Both the position numbers and the translations under genes were made by a program. From positions 2,108,001 to 2,172,000 of the forward strand of contig CM055617.1 in NCBI GenBank assembly GCA_029379385.1: a DNA stretch of 64,000 bases, given 5' to 3'. Below, piece by piece: positions 1 to 11,539 of the stretch. This DNA comes from Quillaja saponaria (lineage: Eukaryota > Streptophyta > Magnoliopsida > Fabales > Quillajaceae). The number at the start of each line of letters is the position of its first letter. Within the stretch, counting starts at the first letter, position 1. Under the pieces are notes generated by a model. That model saw nothing but the letters and a program-made list of their open reading frames with translations, was not told the origin of the DNA and ran no database searches.

Positions 1-1425
1 GCTTCCTTAAAATGCTTAGATTTTCACCAAACTAGATCTCCTGGTCGGTGGTAATTAACTTATCCGAGAAATTAATTAATTAGCGGTTGATCATGCATGT
101 TTAATAATTAGACCTAATTCCAGATTTTGAAAGCGTTATAATAACTTTCCCACTTTCTATATTTATATCATCATTACCTCCATAATTATCATTTGTAAGT
201 CTTGATCAGCCTTGGTTTGCAATTTGGATGAAATTCTCCCATATATATATATATATTTACCAGATTGATGGGAGGAAAAGATTGTGTAGTAAAGTAGTTG
301 TGGCCTGTGGGGCTTGCCCTTTATCCACTTAAAGTGATGCAAATGAGGGTTATGATTTTGCCTCCAACATGAAGATAAGAACAAAAGTTGTGGCATGCCT
401 TTTCGGATCAGATTTTACTTCCATCCCTGTGATGTTCATTGTGATACCTGTTTGACTGTCTTATAATTCAATTACTGACCATATCATTTATGGTTGAGAT
501 AGAGTAAGTCTAAAGCCATTGGTCCGAACATAATTCAAGTGACATTTGGTATTAAAATTAAATTCTCTTCCCTGTCGTGAGTTTCATTCTTGACCTCTCC
601 TCAAACGAAAAAAGAATAAGTGTAAAACTATCACTTTTAATCTAAAAATTCAAATTTTATAGTAATAAAATAATAATTAGTTATTTGTATATTTTACAGT
701 TTGGGTCTAAACCTTGAGTTTTTCAGTTTAAGCACATATCGTTTTGGACAACAAAAGTGATCATCCCCTCTGAAATGGTCCAAAATGTTATATTTGGGCT
801 AGAATCAGTTGGAGAAATGACTTGGATGTCAAGGTTCGGCTGGGCTACTATTTCTACAATATATACACCAAATCATACAGTGGGCTTATAATCTTCTAGA
901 CTCAGAATAAATAAAAAAACTTCTGACCCATTTCATTGGGCCATAAGTCACATGAGTTTTACAAGAAAATCAAAATTCTGTCAACCCATTATTATAATTT
1001 ATAATGCACAGAAAATAAACGAGTTTTTTCCAGCTCAATTTTAAGTGGGGGAGAGACGGAGGGTTCTCTATGAAAATAGACAAAGGCAGTAGAGGATATC
1101 TGGGGCCCTTTCTAAAACATTATCTCACACAGATTGTGAACGATCATTGGCTATATCAGCAAGGCTGCTCCCCAGAATTAAAATGTGAACCACAAAACTC
1201 TGATTTTTCCTGGTAAGCCTTAGAGCTGGATGTGAAAACCCTTAATATCAGATTCTATATGCCACATGGCAATCCAGCATCCAATTACGTATTCCCTCTC
1301 CTATCCTTTTAGATAAGCCCTTGTGTACATTAACAGTTTGCATCTGTTTATCTTTCGCCATTCACCAGTCGTACACAGCAACTCAAGTTGAAGGGAAAGA
1401 ATAATTGAAAACTGTAAAGCCTGAA
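1..1425. other. Intergenic DNA and LHCA2 upstream region
   Basis: No convincing gene is visible here. The stretch is AT-rich, with a short (AT)n run near 240-256. The last 150 bases are the likely LHCA2 promoter and leader: a CCAAT motif at 1281-1285 and an I-box-like GATAAG at 1312-1317, both common upstream of light-regulated photosynthesis genes. I could not place a clear TATA box. The promoter assignment is inference from motif position. Confidence 0.5.
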
Positions 1426-2577
1426 ATGGCTACTGCTTGTGCTTCATCTGCTATTGCATCTGTTGCTATCTCTTCCCCCAGGCAAGTTCTCTCATTACCC
1501 ATTCGATAAAGCAATATTCTTTGGATTGTACTTACTCATATTAATGCTTTGAGTATTGGGGAGCAAAGAAAAGAGAATCAATTGGTGATCAATTTCATTG
1601 TTTTATGCAGCTCACAGAAAACAGGGTCAATTTTGGGGACAACTAGAGCTGCTTTCCTTGGTGGAAAAAAATTGAGGGTGACCAAATATGAAGCACCAGC
1701 TGGTGGACGATCAGTCATAGCCTGTGCAGCAGCTGACCCTGATAGACCTTTGTGGTTCCCAGGCAGCACCCCACCTCCATGGCTTGATGGCAGCCTCCCC
1801 GGAGACTTTGGCTTTGATCCTCTGGGTCTTGGTAAATGAATATTCGTGTTTATAATTAACCAGTTTTAATTTCATTGAGCTGAATGATGGAGGATCCCAA
1901 AAATAAAATTGAAATACTCATTTAATCTGGTTTAATTTAATTTAACAGCATCTGATCCTGAGAGCCTGAGATGGAATGTCCAATCAGAGATTGTACACTG
2001 CAGATGGGCAATGTTAGGAGCTGCAGGAATTTTCATTCCAGAATTCTTAACAAAGATTGGTATTCTGAATACCCCGTCTTGGTACACTGCTGGGGAACAG
2101 GAGTACTTCACAGACACAACCACCCTTTTCGTGGTTGAGCTGGTTCTAATTGGTTGGGCTGAGGGTAGAAGATGGGCTGACATCATTAAGCCAGGATCTG
2201 TAAACACAGACCCAATTTTCCCAAACAACAAGCTCACTGGAACCGATGTTGGGTATCCGGGCGGGCTTTGGTTTGACCCACTTGGATGGGGATCTGGTTC
2301 TCCTGAGAAGGTCAAGGAATTAAGGACAAAGGAGATTAAGAATGGAAGATTGGCCATGTTGGCTGTGATTGGCGCTTGGTTCCAACACATATACACAGGC
2401 ACTGGCCCTATTGACAACCTCTTTGCTCACCTTGCTGATCCTGGCCATGCCACCATTTTTGCTGTAAGTTCCAGCAGCATCTAGCTATATAACTATGAGT
2501 TGTGAATAATCATGGAGTTATTTGTGCTAACAGTTTTATAAATATGCTATTAATGACAGGCTTTCACTCCCAAGTGA
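1426..2577 (+). CDS. LHCA2: LHCA2, photosystem I light-harvesting chlorophyll a/b-binding protein
   Basis: This is an antenna protein of photosystem I; it binds chlorophyll and carotenoid in the thylakoid and passes energy to the core. Exons are 1426-1481, 1611-1831, 1949-2463 and 2560-2577, giving 810 nt (269 aa). A plastid transit peptide rich in Ala and Ser precedes the mature start near [12 protein letters not shown]. Three membrane helices are visible: helix B with [14 protein letters not shown], helix C with [14 protein letters not shown] and helix A with [17 protein letters not shown]. The C-terminus is AAFTPK, as in LHCA2. The helix-B ligand region reads VHCRWAM, with His rather than the Asn that marks the red-shifted LHCA3 and LHCA4. 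Intron 1 fits best as GC-AG (AG|gcaagt at 1482). That junction yields SSPSSQKTG, which matches the tomato type II LHCI protein as I remember it. The name is secure; the first splice junction is less so. Confidence 0.95.
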
Positions 2578-3871
2578 GGAAGCGAAGGAGAATACTAGAA
2601 GCCATTGGTGAAGAATTTTATCTGTGCTTAAGGGGTAGAGAGATGTATGTTTTCGGAAAGGATGTTTATGTTATTATAGCTTGGAATGTAATCTGTGTTA
2701 TGTGCTTCTGCACAATGATGATTCAATGTACAAATACCTCTTTTAAACTAGTTCAGAGCCCTTGAATGTGGGTTTAGATCTGTGATTTCTAGATGTCTTT
2801 TGCATCTTATTGACTTTGCCTAACACAACTTCAAAGGGCCGGTTTGTGTATCCAAATCTAGTATTTGAGAATAACTACTGTCAAAATATTTGTTTATGAA
2901 TTCTGCCAGATTGTTTCACTGATGGAAAATTCAGTCCAAAACCCTTTTTTGTTGGCACGGGAAGGAGTGAAACTTGGAAAAATAACAGAGTGGAATGCTA
3001 CGCTTAACACATGAAAATCAGTAACATAGAAAGTGTTATTGATCTCCATAGATGAATTCTGCCAGATTGTTTCATTGATGGAGAATACAGTCCAAAACCA
3101 CTAACTACAAGTTTGAGGCTCGAAGAGCAACTTGAACAAAAAAGGAAAACTGCAAATACCAACACTGTAAAACCTTTGCATTAGTCTTAATATTAAACAG
3201 TCTTTCCCTTCCATTCCGGCTTGAATTGGTCAAGCTAGGAATAAAGAGTCGCTCTCCAAAAGCGATTCAAAGGCCATTGACCCCTTAAATAAAATTCAAA
3301 TTCACTTTCCCTTCTAATCATGGTAGTCAACTTTGGCAATACCATGGTAACATGTTGACTCCAATTTAGCTATTGCAGATGTAATTGAATTGGGCAAAAC
3401 GTGTTCCTAGGCATATCTGTTAGGCTTATGGGTTAGAAAAAAAGAAAACTCCTATTTCCATGAAAGAAGCAAACAAACAGAGCATAGCACTCTTGTGTTT
3501 TGGGTCTTCTTCCACATTACATTTCAAATTCACTACTACTAAAATTCGGAGAGAAAAGAAAAAAAGGGACTCTTTTCTTAACATAAACTTAAGCCATTCC
3601 AAGGAAGGGAAAAGGTGTTAGCAAGAGAAAAAAAAAACCAAATTGTAAAGGAGAGCACACAAAAATGTACTGTAACATATAAAAAGTCTTAAACTTTATA
3701 ATACAAGTTTCAATTGCAGTATTCTGAAGCTATCAATCTCCCGTCTCTGTTACAAGTGTCCTACACTTAACCTTCCATAAATTGCTTCCATTTGGGATTT
3801 AGAAAAAGAAGCATACAAAGCTCTAATGCTTTTAGTAGAACAGAGGAAGAATCTGAACATGAACTGGTTAA
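2578..3871. other. LHCA2 3' UTR and convergent intergenic region
   Basis: No gene is visible. The first 150-200 bases are probably LHCA2 3' UTR. The part above about 3480 is probably the 3' UTR of the convergent DnaJ-type zinc-finger gene. A 48-base direct repeat lies at 2896-2943 and 3052-3099. Confidence 0.5.
2896..3099. repeat. 48-bp direct repeat pair downstream of LHCA2
   Basis: The two copies (2896-2943 and 3052-3099) both begin ATGAATTCTGCCAGATTGTT and end in TCCAAAACC. I count three differences in 48 bases. They are 108 bases apart and neither copy codes for anything recognisable. Confidence 0.8.
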
Positions 3872-4165
3872 TTAAGACTGGCGGTTTGGTGGCCTTACGG
3901 ATATTCGAGCCGGTAAAGGGCGTCCAGTTCCGGTCCCACCACAACTGCTGCAAGCCATTCGACCTGAACCTGCACAAGTCCGGCACCCGCCACCACCATC
4001 GGACCAACGCGAGCACAAGCAGCTCACCCGGCCGGTACCGTTGCAAGTCGGACACCTTGGAAACGGGCCAGCCATATGCTGCTGGTCCACCACTGATTTG
4101 ACAAACACCGCAGCGGCTAACATGCCGATACCCGTGGCCAGCTGATTCAACACGATCGGACTCAT
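3872..4165 (-). CDS. Small DnaJ-type (BSD2-like) zinc-finger protein with N-terminal membrane segment
   Basis: A single-exon gene for 97 aa. Residues 1-30 start MSPIVLNQLATG and contain a short hydrophobic helix (GMLAAAVFVKSVV) that could be a membrane anchor. Residues 35-80 hold Cys-rich DnaJ-type modules: CPTCNGTG, CLC, CRTCAGSG and CSSCGGTG, which would bind zinc. There is no J domain, so it is not a full DnaJ. The family is the small DnaJ-related proteins of Arabidopsis (At5g43260 type, from memory), related in its zinc motifs to the Rubisco chaperone BSD2. The length matches that family. The 5' leader carries a long CT run on the coding strand (see 4193-4221). A disulfide or folding-chaperone role is inference; no partner is visible here. 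Confidence 0.88.
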   Translation of the reverse strand: MSPIVLNQLATGIGMLAAAVFVKSVVDQQHMAGPFPRCPTCNGTGRVSCLCSRWSDGGGGCRTCAGSGRMACSSCGGTGTGRPLPARISVRPPNRQS

Positions 4166-4189
4166 TTCTTAGCCGATTTAGAGAAAAGG

Positions 4190-4192
<3 letters not shown>

Positions 4193-4221
<29 letters not shown>
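4193..4221. repeat. (GA)n microsatellite in the leader of the zinc-finger gene
   Basis: About 14 GA units lie 28 bases upstream of the start codon at 4165, so they read as (CT)n in the leader of the minus-strand gene. Such runs are frequent in plant 5' UTRs and are length-variable. Confidence 0.9.
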
Positions 4222-4224
<3 letters not shown>

Positions 4225-4592
4225 ATGAAAATATGAAATAGTAGAGAGAATTATCTGAGATTTTTTGTGGGTTATATTATTGTATTGATGAATTACTTTG
4301 AATAGTTTGTTTTATAATTAAATGAATAAATAAAGTGGTGCTAAAAATGTACACGTCGAGTATGTGTTTTTGGTGGCTTACACTAGTTTGGGATTTGGAC
4401 TGTAGCGAAGATGTTTTTCACGGCTTTGATTTCTTCTTGGTGATAACTGGATGATTCATGATTGGGCATTTGGGCTACTTGGTGTTTACTTTGGTCTTTG
4501 GCACTTAGACATGGATCACTGGATACTTGTGTTTTACGTATAAACGGGTTTGATATAAAAATTTTATAACTGAAGGGAGACAGAATAAAAAG

Positions 4593-4632
4593 GTTGAGAT
4601 GGCCGAGTTGGTCTAAGGCGCCAGATTAAGGT

Positions 4633-4665
<33 letters not shown>

Positions 4666-4673
4666 TCTCAACA
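4593..4673 (+). tRNA. tRNA-Leu (anticodon AAG)
   Basis: The acceptor stem GTTGAGA (4593-4599) pairs with TCTCAAC (4666-4672). The anticodon stem CCAGA/TCTGG encloses loop TTAAGGT, giving anticodon AAG. A long variable arm follows, as expected for a class II leucine tRNA. The T arm is GTGGG-TTCAAAT-CCCAC. A box and B box are intact, there is no intron, and a T5 run (Pol III stop) follows just downstream near 4680. Confidence 0.95.
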
Positions 4674-4959
4674 TGTTCATTTTTGTTCAGTTTGCTTTGT
4701 TTATCAATCGTTTTCAAGGAAAAGGCACTTTAACCCTTGAAAACTGTCATTACCATCGTCTAACCTAGATACTGCTTGGAGGGCATTTCTGACAATTAGC
4801 TTTTACCAGGCGCCCATCTTATCATACCGAGAAAAGATCTCGTTACTTCATTTCCAGACATTTTAGGCCAAGAGAGAGAGAGAGAGGGAAAGGGGGAGAC
4901 GTAAATACATTTCACCGGGACACACATTAACAAAATTTCGATCGAACAGAGGTCCAGAA

Positions 4960-7900
4960 ATGGCGTGCAGGACTGTGCTGCGTTCCATGATATTAGTAGA
5001 ACCATGGCGACGACCCGTTCATTTCAACCGAGCCTCTATCTGCAAGCTCAGGACAGTTAGGGCTCGAGAATTCCATTTTGCTAAACGAGCTCTCAGCTGC
5101 TCTTATAACGAATCGCCGTCGTCTTCTTCCTCTGAGGATGATCAAGGTCCGCCTCAAGAAGCTGTGCTCAAGGCAATTTCAGGTCTTCCTTAAGCCTCTT
5201 CTGTTTTCTTGTCATTTTTTATCTTGTGAAATAAATCTAGAAGTGAAGTACGGAATAGTTTTTTTTTTTTCTTTGTTGATTTTTTGGTCCAGGATTAATC
5301 TGACAGAACGATTTTCCCTTGTGATTGGGAAACCCCATTCATTTATGCTCAAGACATTCACGGTCAACTTGGAATTTGCAGAATTACAATTTTTTCACTT
5401 CGTCATATCATAAGAAATGCTGGCATGGCAGTTCTGGTTTTGTTAGTAACAAGTATTTGTCATACTCGTTGCCTAAAATATGCAAACTGGTTCTATGTTT
5501 GCTTTTAAAAAGAATCATAAATGAGTGTATTGGTTTTGACTTGTAATTGATCCTTGATATTCTATAGAGGTGTCCAAGTCAGAGGGAAGGGTAGGGCAAA
5601 CCACAAACGTGGTTATTGGAGGCACAGTCACAGATGATTCTACTAGTGAATGGCTTGCTTTAGACCAGAAGGTATGCAGTTTATTGCATAAACAAATTTC
5701 CATTTTCTTTTGATGGGTTTGCTTATATTTCAAATTTATCGCTTTCGGTATTCAGCATCTGCTGAAAAGTATTATTTTCTTGTTTTGTGGGTCTAAATGA
5801 TGAATTTGAAATGGTATTACGGTTATTTCCTTTCAGCATTTTGTATGAGTTGGCCAGTTAGAATTTCATCCCCGTACTGGTGCTTGACTGGCCAGCGACT
5901 CTACCATTGCTGATTAGTAGCATGTAGACTTTACCTTTGGTTGGGGGCAACTAATGGAAACATTGACTGTTCCTATATCTTGCGTCTTTCACTCACTTTA
6001 AACTTTTATACTGAAAGAAAAACTTGAGTTATAATATCTGAACTTATAAGCAGTTCTTTTTCTGATTCATGAGGCATAGAGTTTTAAACGTGCGGTCAAT
6101 TTTTTATCATTTTTTAATGCCGTGGTGATGTTGACTTCAACTTGATGATGGTCAATTAACTTTACAGGTAAACTCATATCCAACTGTTCGAGGGTTTACT
6201 GCAATAGGAACTGGGGGAGACGATTTTGTGCAAGCCATGGTTGTTGCTGTCGAATCTGTAATCCAACAGCCAATTCCTGAGGTATGTACCTCTTGTTATA
6301 TCTGGAAACAATATTTACCAACTGATAGTATTACCTGTTTCTCTTCATTTTTATCAACTTCACATTAGATTTTCTTGATAAGTTTTTTTTGCTTATAGAA
6401 TACTAGTTTGTAAACTAACCCTGTTAGATATGCATATTAGATGTTCATTGTCATTATTTTACTCAAACAATCATGAACCATCTTTTTCTTTTTCAATATT
6501 CATACAACATAGAAGTAAAAGAAAAGCGGATTTATCAACCAAATAGTTTATTGCGAAAGTGAAAGTCTGCGTAGGAAATTTCTCCTCGTGTCATAGATCA
6601 AAGTTCACTTTAGGTGGTAAATGTGGTGTCTTATGTTGAGATAAAAGAAATATAATCATTGTATCATATTATTTTTAGTTAAAACAATGACAATATGACA
6701 TGTACAACAAGTACAGCTTATTGAAGGAATTAAGTTCAGGAAAAAGATGAAACTGTAGCAGTAATTTAAATCCGATAATGGGCGATGGTGCATCCAATTT
6801 CAAACATTTCATCTGTTAATGTATTGAGAAGGAAGGAGAAAGTTGGAGCACAATTTTAACCATCTTAGAAAGCAATAAAATAAAATAAAAAGCTACAGGG
6901 GAGCTGGTTAACTTTGTTTCAGAAGATTTCTGACTTATGCCATAATAACTCACCTTGCAATGGATATCACCCATATGAATATCCTCAACTGTTGGTTATC
7001 CCTCCTCCTCTCTTGAAAAGAGGAAAGAAAAGAAAATTGAACTCCTTCAACTGCTTTACTGGAAAAAACTATATGGCCCGAGGTTAGGATAAAGGTATAA
7101 GATATTGCCACGACCTTGATATTTGTTGAACTGAAAATTGCCACTTGATGAGTGCTTCAGAGGGTTAATAATAACCCGATTTTGCTTGAAAACCATTATA
7201 TCTTTTAATCATATTCCGGTGGCGCTGTCTCAGGACAACTTGATGACTGATAGGATGTCGCAAGATGCCAACTTATTGAAATGTGCTGCAAAACTTGGGC
7301 TGTAGATGCAATTTGGAGTAAATAACAACTTTTTTATGATTACGTTTTAGTATAATGGGGTTATCATCAATGAATCTGATTACTAGTTTACTCACCAGTC
7401 TAGCATTGATCAGTTATCACATAAAGGGTAGTTAACCTCCCTCCCAATTCCTCCAATTTTAAAAAGGAAAAAGTAAAGTAAGGGTTATATGATATGATTT
7501 GAGTTTGATATATTTGGGGCTTGGCCTTTTTTAGACTCGTCAACAAATTGTTTACCAAATTCCCCTAGCAGGCTGAACTTCTCTTGCTTCAAGATGTTGC
7601 TGTATGAAGAATGTGGAAATTTGCAGTGTTTAGCTCCCATATACATGATTTTGAGAGGCAATTGCTGTGACTACTTTACACCTGAATTTATGTGCACTGA
7701 TAACGTGTACAAGAGACTCTGTACATATGTCATCTATAACTTCACTTTTCTTTTCTTTTTTTCTCTTTGATAGGGTCGTGTGAGGCAGAAGGTGTCATCA
7801 AGGGGCAAATACGTGTCTGTAAATATTGGACCTGTTCAAGTTGTTTCTAGTGAGCAGGTCTCTCTCTCTCTCCCTCCCTCTCACACACACACATATTCAT

Positions 7901-8154
7901 CATGTATTGAGGAAAACAGAAATGCGGGAATTTTTTTTTGCTATTTAAGCAACTATCGAGTATTAACCACTCAGTCGTGCATGTATTGAAGAAAACTGCT
8001 GTGCCGTGTTTCCCAACTATGTTATTGTGTACATTTTACTTTCGCCCACGAGTTTGGATGCATACTGATTGATATAGAATTTTATTGCACTTTCCAGGTC
8101 CAAGCTGTATACAACGCAATGAGGAGAGATGATCGGATGAAATACTTCTTGTAG
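4960..8154 (+). CDS. Plastid-type DUF493 (YbeD-like) protein
   Basis: Five exons: 4960-5182, 5568-5671, 6168-6281, 7774-7857 and 8098-8154. All splice sites are GT-AG and in phase, giving 193 aa. Residues 1-50 are rich in Arg, Ser and Ala, with almost no acid, and look like an organellar transit peptide. A Ser-rich acidic linker (SPSSSSSEDD) follows. The C-terminal half is a DUF493 (YbeD) fold, an ACT-like alpha-beta domain: VNSYPTVRGFTAIGTGGDDF, AMVVAVESVI, then GRVRQKVSSRGKYVSVNIGP and a C-terminal VYNAMRRDDRMKYFL. That last stretch is typical of the family's final helix and strand. Bacterial YbeD has no settled enzymatic role, and neither does the plant member. The start is the first ATG of the open frame, just after a GA-rich leader at 4870-4890. 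The function is unknown; plastid location is inferred. Confidence 0.88.
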
Positions 8155-8982
8155 TGTGTATTTTTCATTTGATTTTGTATAGAAATCCTTTTTTTTTCTT
8201 CCAAGGAATATTGTTCCTGAATTCTACCTGGTTTATGTTCTTTGGTTAGTTTATGAGATCACCTAGGCTAGGTAATCAAGCTGCAATCTATCAAAGTGAT
8301 TTCAAAATACATCATTGAGATGCAGAGTCGAGTATTTAACTGATCTAGAATCGACCGATCAACTTGACGCTTTTGAAGTTGCTTTGCATTGTAAAAATCC
8401 TTTAACTCAAATGTTTGTTAAAAGTTTGAAAGTTGATTGGCCCTCTCTCAAGGCTGAAATAATCAATATGGCAAAGCAAAACACAGCAAAACCAACAACA
8501 TTACCGGCAATTCTAACATGCATCTTCTCAAATGAACATACATAATTTGAATGTCTTGTCTTGCCAATTCTTTTTTTTTTTTTAAATATCTTAACCTTCT
8601 CCAAAGGCCACCTGGTGCTTTTGCTTAATAAACAAAATAATTAGTCTTGTTATCTTACATATTATACTAGGAAAAGTATCCAAAAAAGAGCTCGAGAATC
8701 TCTGCATTTCTTTTTGACTGAGAAGCAAAGCTAGCTGTAAAACCTGTTGTTCAAATGTAATGCTATATCCCACCAGCGCTACCTGTCTATGGTAGATTGA
8801 TCAACTTCAAAATATGTTGGAGAAAAAGATAACACAAAAAGTGAATATCATAATTCATAAAACTACAAAGACGGGAAAGAAAACAGAAAACAGTGAAGCA
8901 TAGAGTACAGAGAAATCCCATGGCTGTCGGACTCGCTCTACCCGACCCGGTAAAATGGGCACAACTGATTGGGCAGCGCATT
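8155..8982. other. Convergent intergenic region
   Basis: This holds the 3' UTRs of the DUF493 gene and of the minus-strand DUF579 gene. The short open frames at 8315-8545 and on the minus strand show no recognisable domain or codon bias. I see no further gene. Confidence 0.5.
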
Positions 8983-9831
8983 TTAGCAAAATCGAGCCCC
9001 TTGGCTCACGTTAGTCGCTGGCGGGATCTCGAAATGCCAAAGTCTCCCGACACCCTTGACCAAAAACTTCCTACACAGAAACTCCTCAGCAAACATCTTC
9101 TCCACCTTCCGATCAACATCGTGAAGAAACACGTGCGTCACACCGGATCCTTTCCTATTCCTCGCCATAACAGTGGCCGAAAATATCGCTGCCATACGAC
9201 CAGGCGCCTCGGCAAAATACCCCCTCGGCGCGTCGATCATTATCAGGTCCCACTCTTTATCGTAAACCTCGTCCGGAAGATTCTGCAGCGCCAACTTACA
9301 CCGATCGTTGCCACGTAGGTACGCTTTCGACGGCAAACAAGACGGTTCCGAACGATACGATGAGAGAAGAGCGTCTGCTTCCTTGAGCTGCGTACGGTAA
9401 TGGACCGTATGTGCACGGAGTTCAGGCGCGTTCTTGAGAACTGTCTGGACCCACTTTGGATCCTCCTCGAGGAATAGCGTTGTGCCACCTGGATTAAACG
9501 ACGCCCACATGAGTGAATCGTGACCAAGGCCAAAAACGAGGAAGTTGCAGGGACGTGCCAGTGATTTGAGGACGTTGAAGGTGATCCTGATCTCTCCAAT
9601 GGATTGTTGTGGAACAATATGTGACGTAGCGTAGTGGAGTACTGCTTGGAGCTGGATCGACGTGGGTAAGTAGCTGTCGACTCTGGTTTTGACACCGGTG
9701 AGAGGGCAGAGGAAGGGGTTATCGGAGATTCCGATCAAGCTGGCTATAAATAAAGCCGAGCCAATTAAGCCAACTATAACCAAGCCGAGGAACCATGGTT
9801 TTTCTCGAATAGAAGACCTGTACTTCATCAT
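8983..9831 (-). CDS. DUF579 polysaccharide O-methyltransferase, arabinogalactan methyltransferase (AGM1)-like
   Basis: A single-exon type II membrane protein of 282 aa. Residues 12-35 (WFLGLVIVGLIGSALFIASL) form one membrane anchor, so the catalytic domain faces the Golgi lumen. The DUF579 domain runs from about residue 55. It includes ATSHIVPQQS, the SAM-site stretch CNFLVFGLGHDSLMWAS followed by LFLEED, then WDLIMIDAPRGYFAEAPGRM and HVFLHDVDRKVE, and ends GRLWHFEIPPA. FGLGHDSLMWAS and the EAPGRM loop place it with the methyltransferase branch (GXM/AGM) rather than with IRX15. The ending closely resembles Arabidopsis At1g27930/At1g67330, the arabinogalactan O-methyltransferase group, from memory. 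The substrate is therefore inferred to be glucuronic acid on arabinogalactan. The LTPG gene lies divergently, as near At1g27930-27950. Confidence 0.9.
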   Translation of the reverse strand: MMKYRSSIREKPWFLGLVIVGLIGSALFIASLIGISDNPFLCPLTGVKTRVDSYLPTSIQLQAVLHYATSHIVPQQSIGEIRITFNVLKSLARPCNFLVFGLGHDSLMWASFNPGGTTLFLEEDPKWVQTVLKNAPELRAHTVHYRTQLKEADALLSSYRSEPSCLPSKAYLRGNDRCKLALQNLPDEVYDKEWDLIMIDAPRGYFAEAPGRMAAIFSATVMARNRKGSGVTHVFLHDVDRKVEKMFAEEFLCRKFLVKGVGRLWHFEIPPATNVSQGARFC

Positions 9832-9895
9832 TTCTTGAGAATTAAAAAAAAAAACTTAGAACCTTATCCTCCTCGTCCTCCTCCTTAAATCCTCT

Positions 9896-9904
9896 CTTTA
9901 TATA
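9896..9904 (-). promoter_or_regulatory. Likely TATA box of the DUF579 gene
   Basis: TATATAAAG on the minus strand sits 65 bases upstream of the start codon at 9831, a typical distance allowing a leader of about 35 bases. No other TATA-like motif lies as close. Confidence 0.55.
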
Positions 9905-11539
9905 TAATTAAATAAACAAAGGAGGCAGTAAATTTTTTCTAAAACTAATAGTAATTCCTATTATGGAAGAGGGAGGATGAAATATTAAAGAACATAGATC
10001 TGGAAGGGAAAGTTACTGAGAGAGAGATTGCATTTTGGATTGGCTGAAACGACACTAGTTTTATTGTGAATGGGTGAGTGGCAGTCACTTTCTTTGAGCA
10101 CATTTGTCCAACTTTTGTTTGGCAAAATGTGTCGTCGTTTGTCATTAGACATTTTGAATCTGGTTGGTTGGTAACTTGGCATAATGGGGTGCCCATTAGT
10201 TAAGTAACACGTGTAGTAACTTGACGTTACCTGTGCTATATTCGTACAACTTGGAAATTTCGTAATTTGCTAATTACAATAAGAAGCTATCCTCTGCCAT
10301 TTGCCATTAGAAAAGGTCTGAATGAATCTCAGTTTCTATAAAACCCCTTTTGATCTTAAAAACCTATATAATATTCCAAGAGTTACATAATTTTACATAG
10401 CATTCAATTAGTAGTTTTTTAATTAATTACTATAAGTATTAATTCACTAGAAAGTAAATGAAATTACTCTAATTTATGTTTTATTTTAATTTGGAAAATA
10501 AACATGTGTTGGGGTGATCTTATCTTCTGATTTATAAACTTGTACTTAATAGATTGATAACGAGTATAAATTTAAATAAATACACATAGATTCTTTGGTA
10601 TTAAATAAGTATTTCATAATATCAAAAAAACTTAATTATTGTTTTAGTACTTTTTTGTGTAATTATTACTATATAATATTAAGAAAATATATAGATATAG
10701 TAAAAATAAAATAAAAAAATCAGCACCTTGCTCAACGCATATATGTGACAGAAAGGAACACTTGTATTATTAATAAAGCAAATCAAGTTTCTCCTGAGGA
10801 TTAAACAAAGTAAGAAGTAAGGTCGAAAAGCAAATGGAATATTTCAATCTTTTAAAGATTTGAATGCAAAAGGACACCTTTCAGTGATACGTGTACAAAT
10901 TGAAATTAGGCCCAAACATTATTCAAACTGGCTATAATCTGTTTAGGTGCATGTTTGTTTTTTAGGCCCAATAAGGTAAATAACACTTGAGCATATAATG
11001 GGCCATAGGTAAAAAAAAAAAGGAGGCCCATAGTAGCCTTTAATATCGATTCAGGAACTTAGATTTGATTGTTACTTCCGTATTAAATGGAAATTGCAGT
11101 GTTACTTTCATTGTCTTGACAGAATTCAGGTTTATATAGGAGCATGCATATGCTATAATGCTACAGCTATCAGCTATGCCTCATTGGCAGTAAACGACAC
11201 ATGGTCGGATACAGCTCAAACTCCATTTATAGCAGAAGGTGCAGACCGATGATAGCATTTAAGTAGTTGCAGAGGGTTCTTAATCAAAGCCCAACTACTC
11301 CTAAGGACCTCCATTTATTTCACAATCAAGGGTCAGATCAATCTGATCCGTCCATTTCTATCGATGCAGATGTGATCAAACGAGATGCGATAAACTTCAA
11401 TTAGATAATATATACGACTATTTTTCTTCTTCTTCTTCATCTACTACCATCTCTATAAAGACTCTCTACCTTCTTCTTATTCTATATAATAAGTATTTGA
11501 AAATTAAATCGTTTTCCATAGTAGTTAAGAGTAAGAAAG
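9905..11539. other. Divergent intergenic region between DUF579 and LTPG genes
   Basis: About 1.6 kb of AT-rich DNA is shared by two divergent promoters. I see no gene, and the short frames on the minus strand around 9945-10196 lack any domain. A TATA-like CTATAAAG at 11453-11460 lies about 80 bases upstream of the LTPG start. Confidence 0.5.

Noticed and set aside
1932..2417. 161-residue open frame on the minus strand
   Set aside because: It lies antisense to LHCA2 exon 3 and has no domain; it is a shadow of the conserved coding frame.
9243..9695. 150-residue open frame on the minus strand
   Set aside because: It overlaps the DUF579 gene on the same strand in another frame and has an unnatural composition; a shadow.
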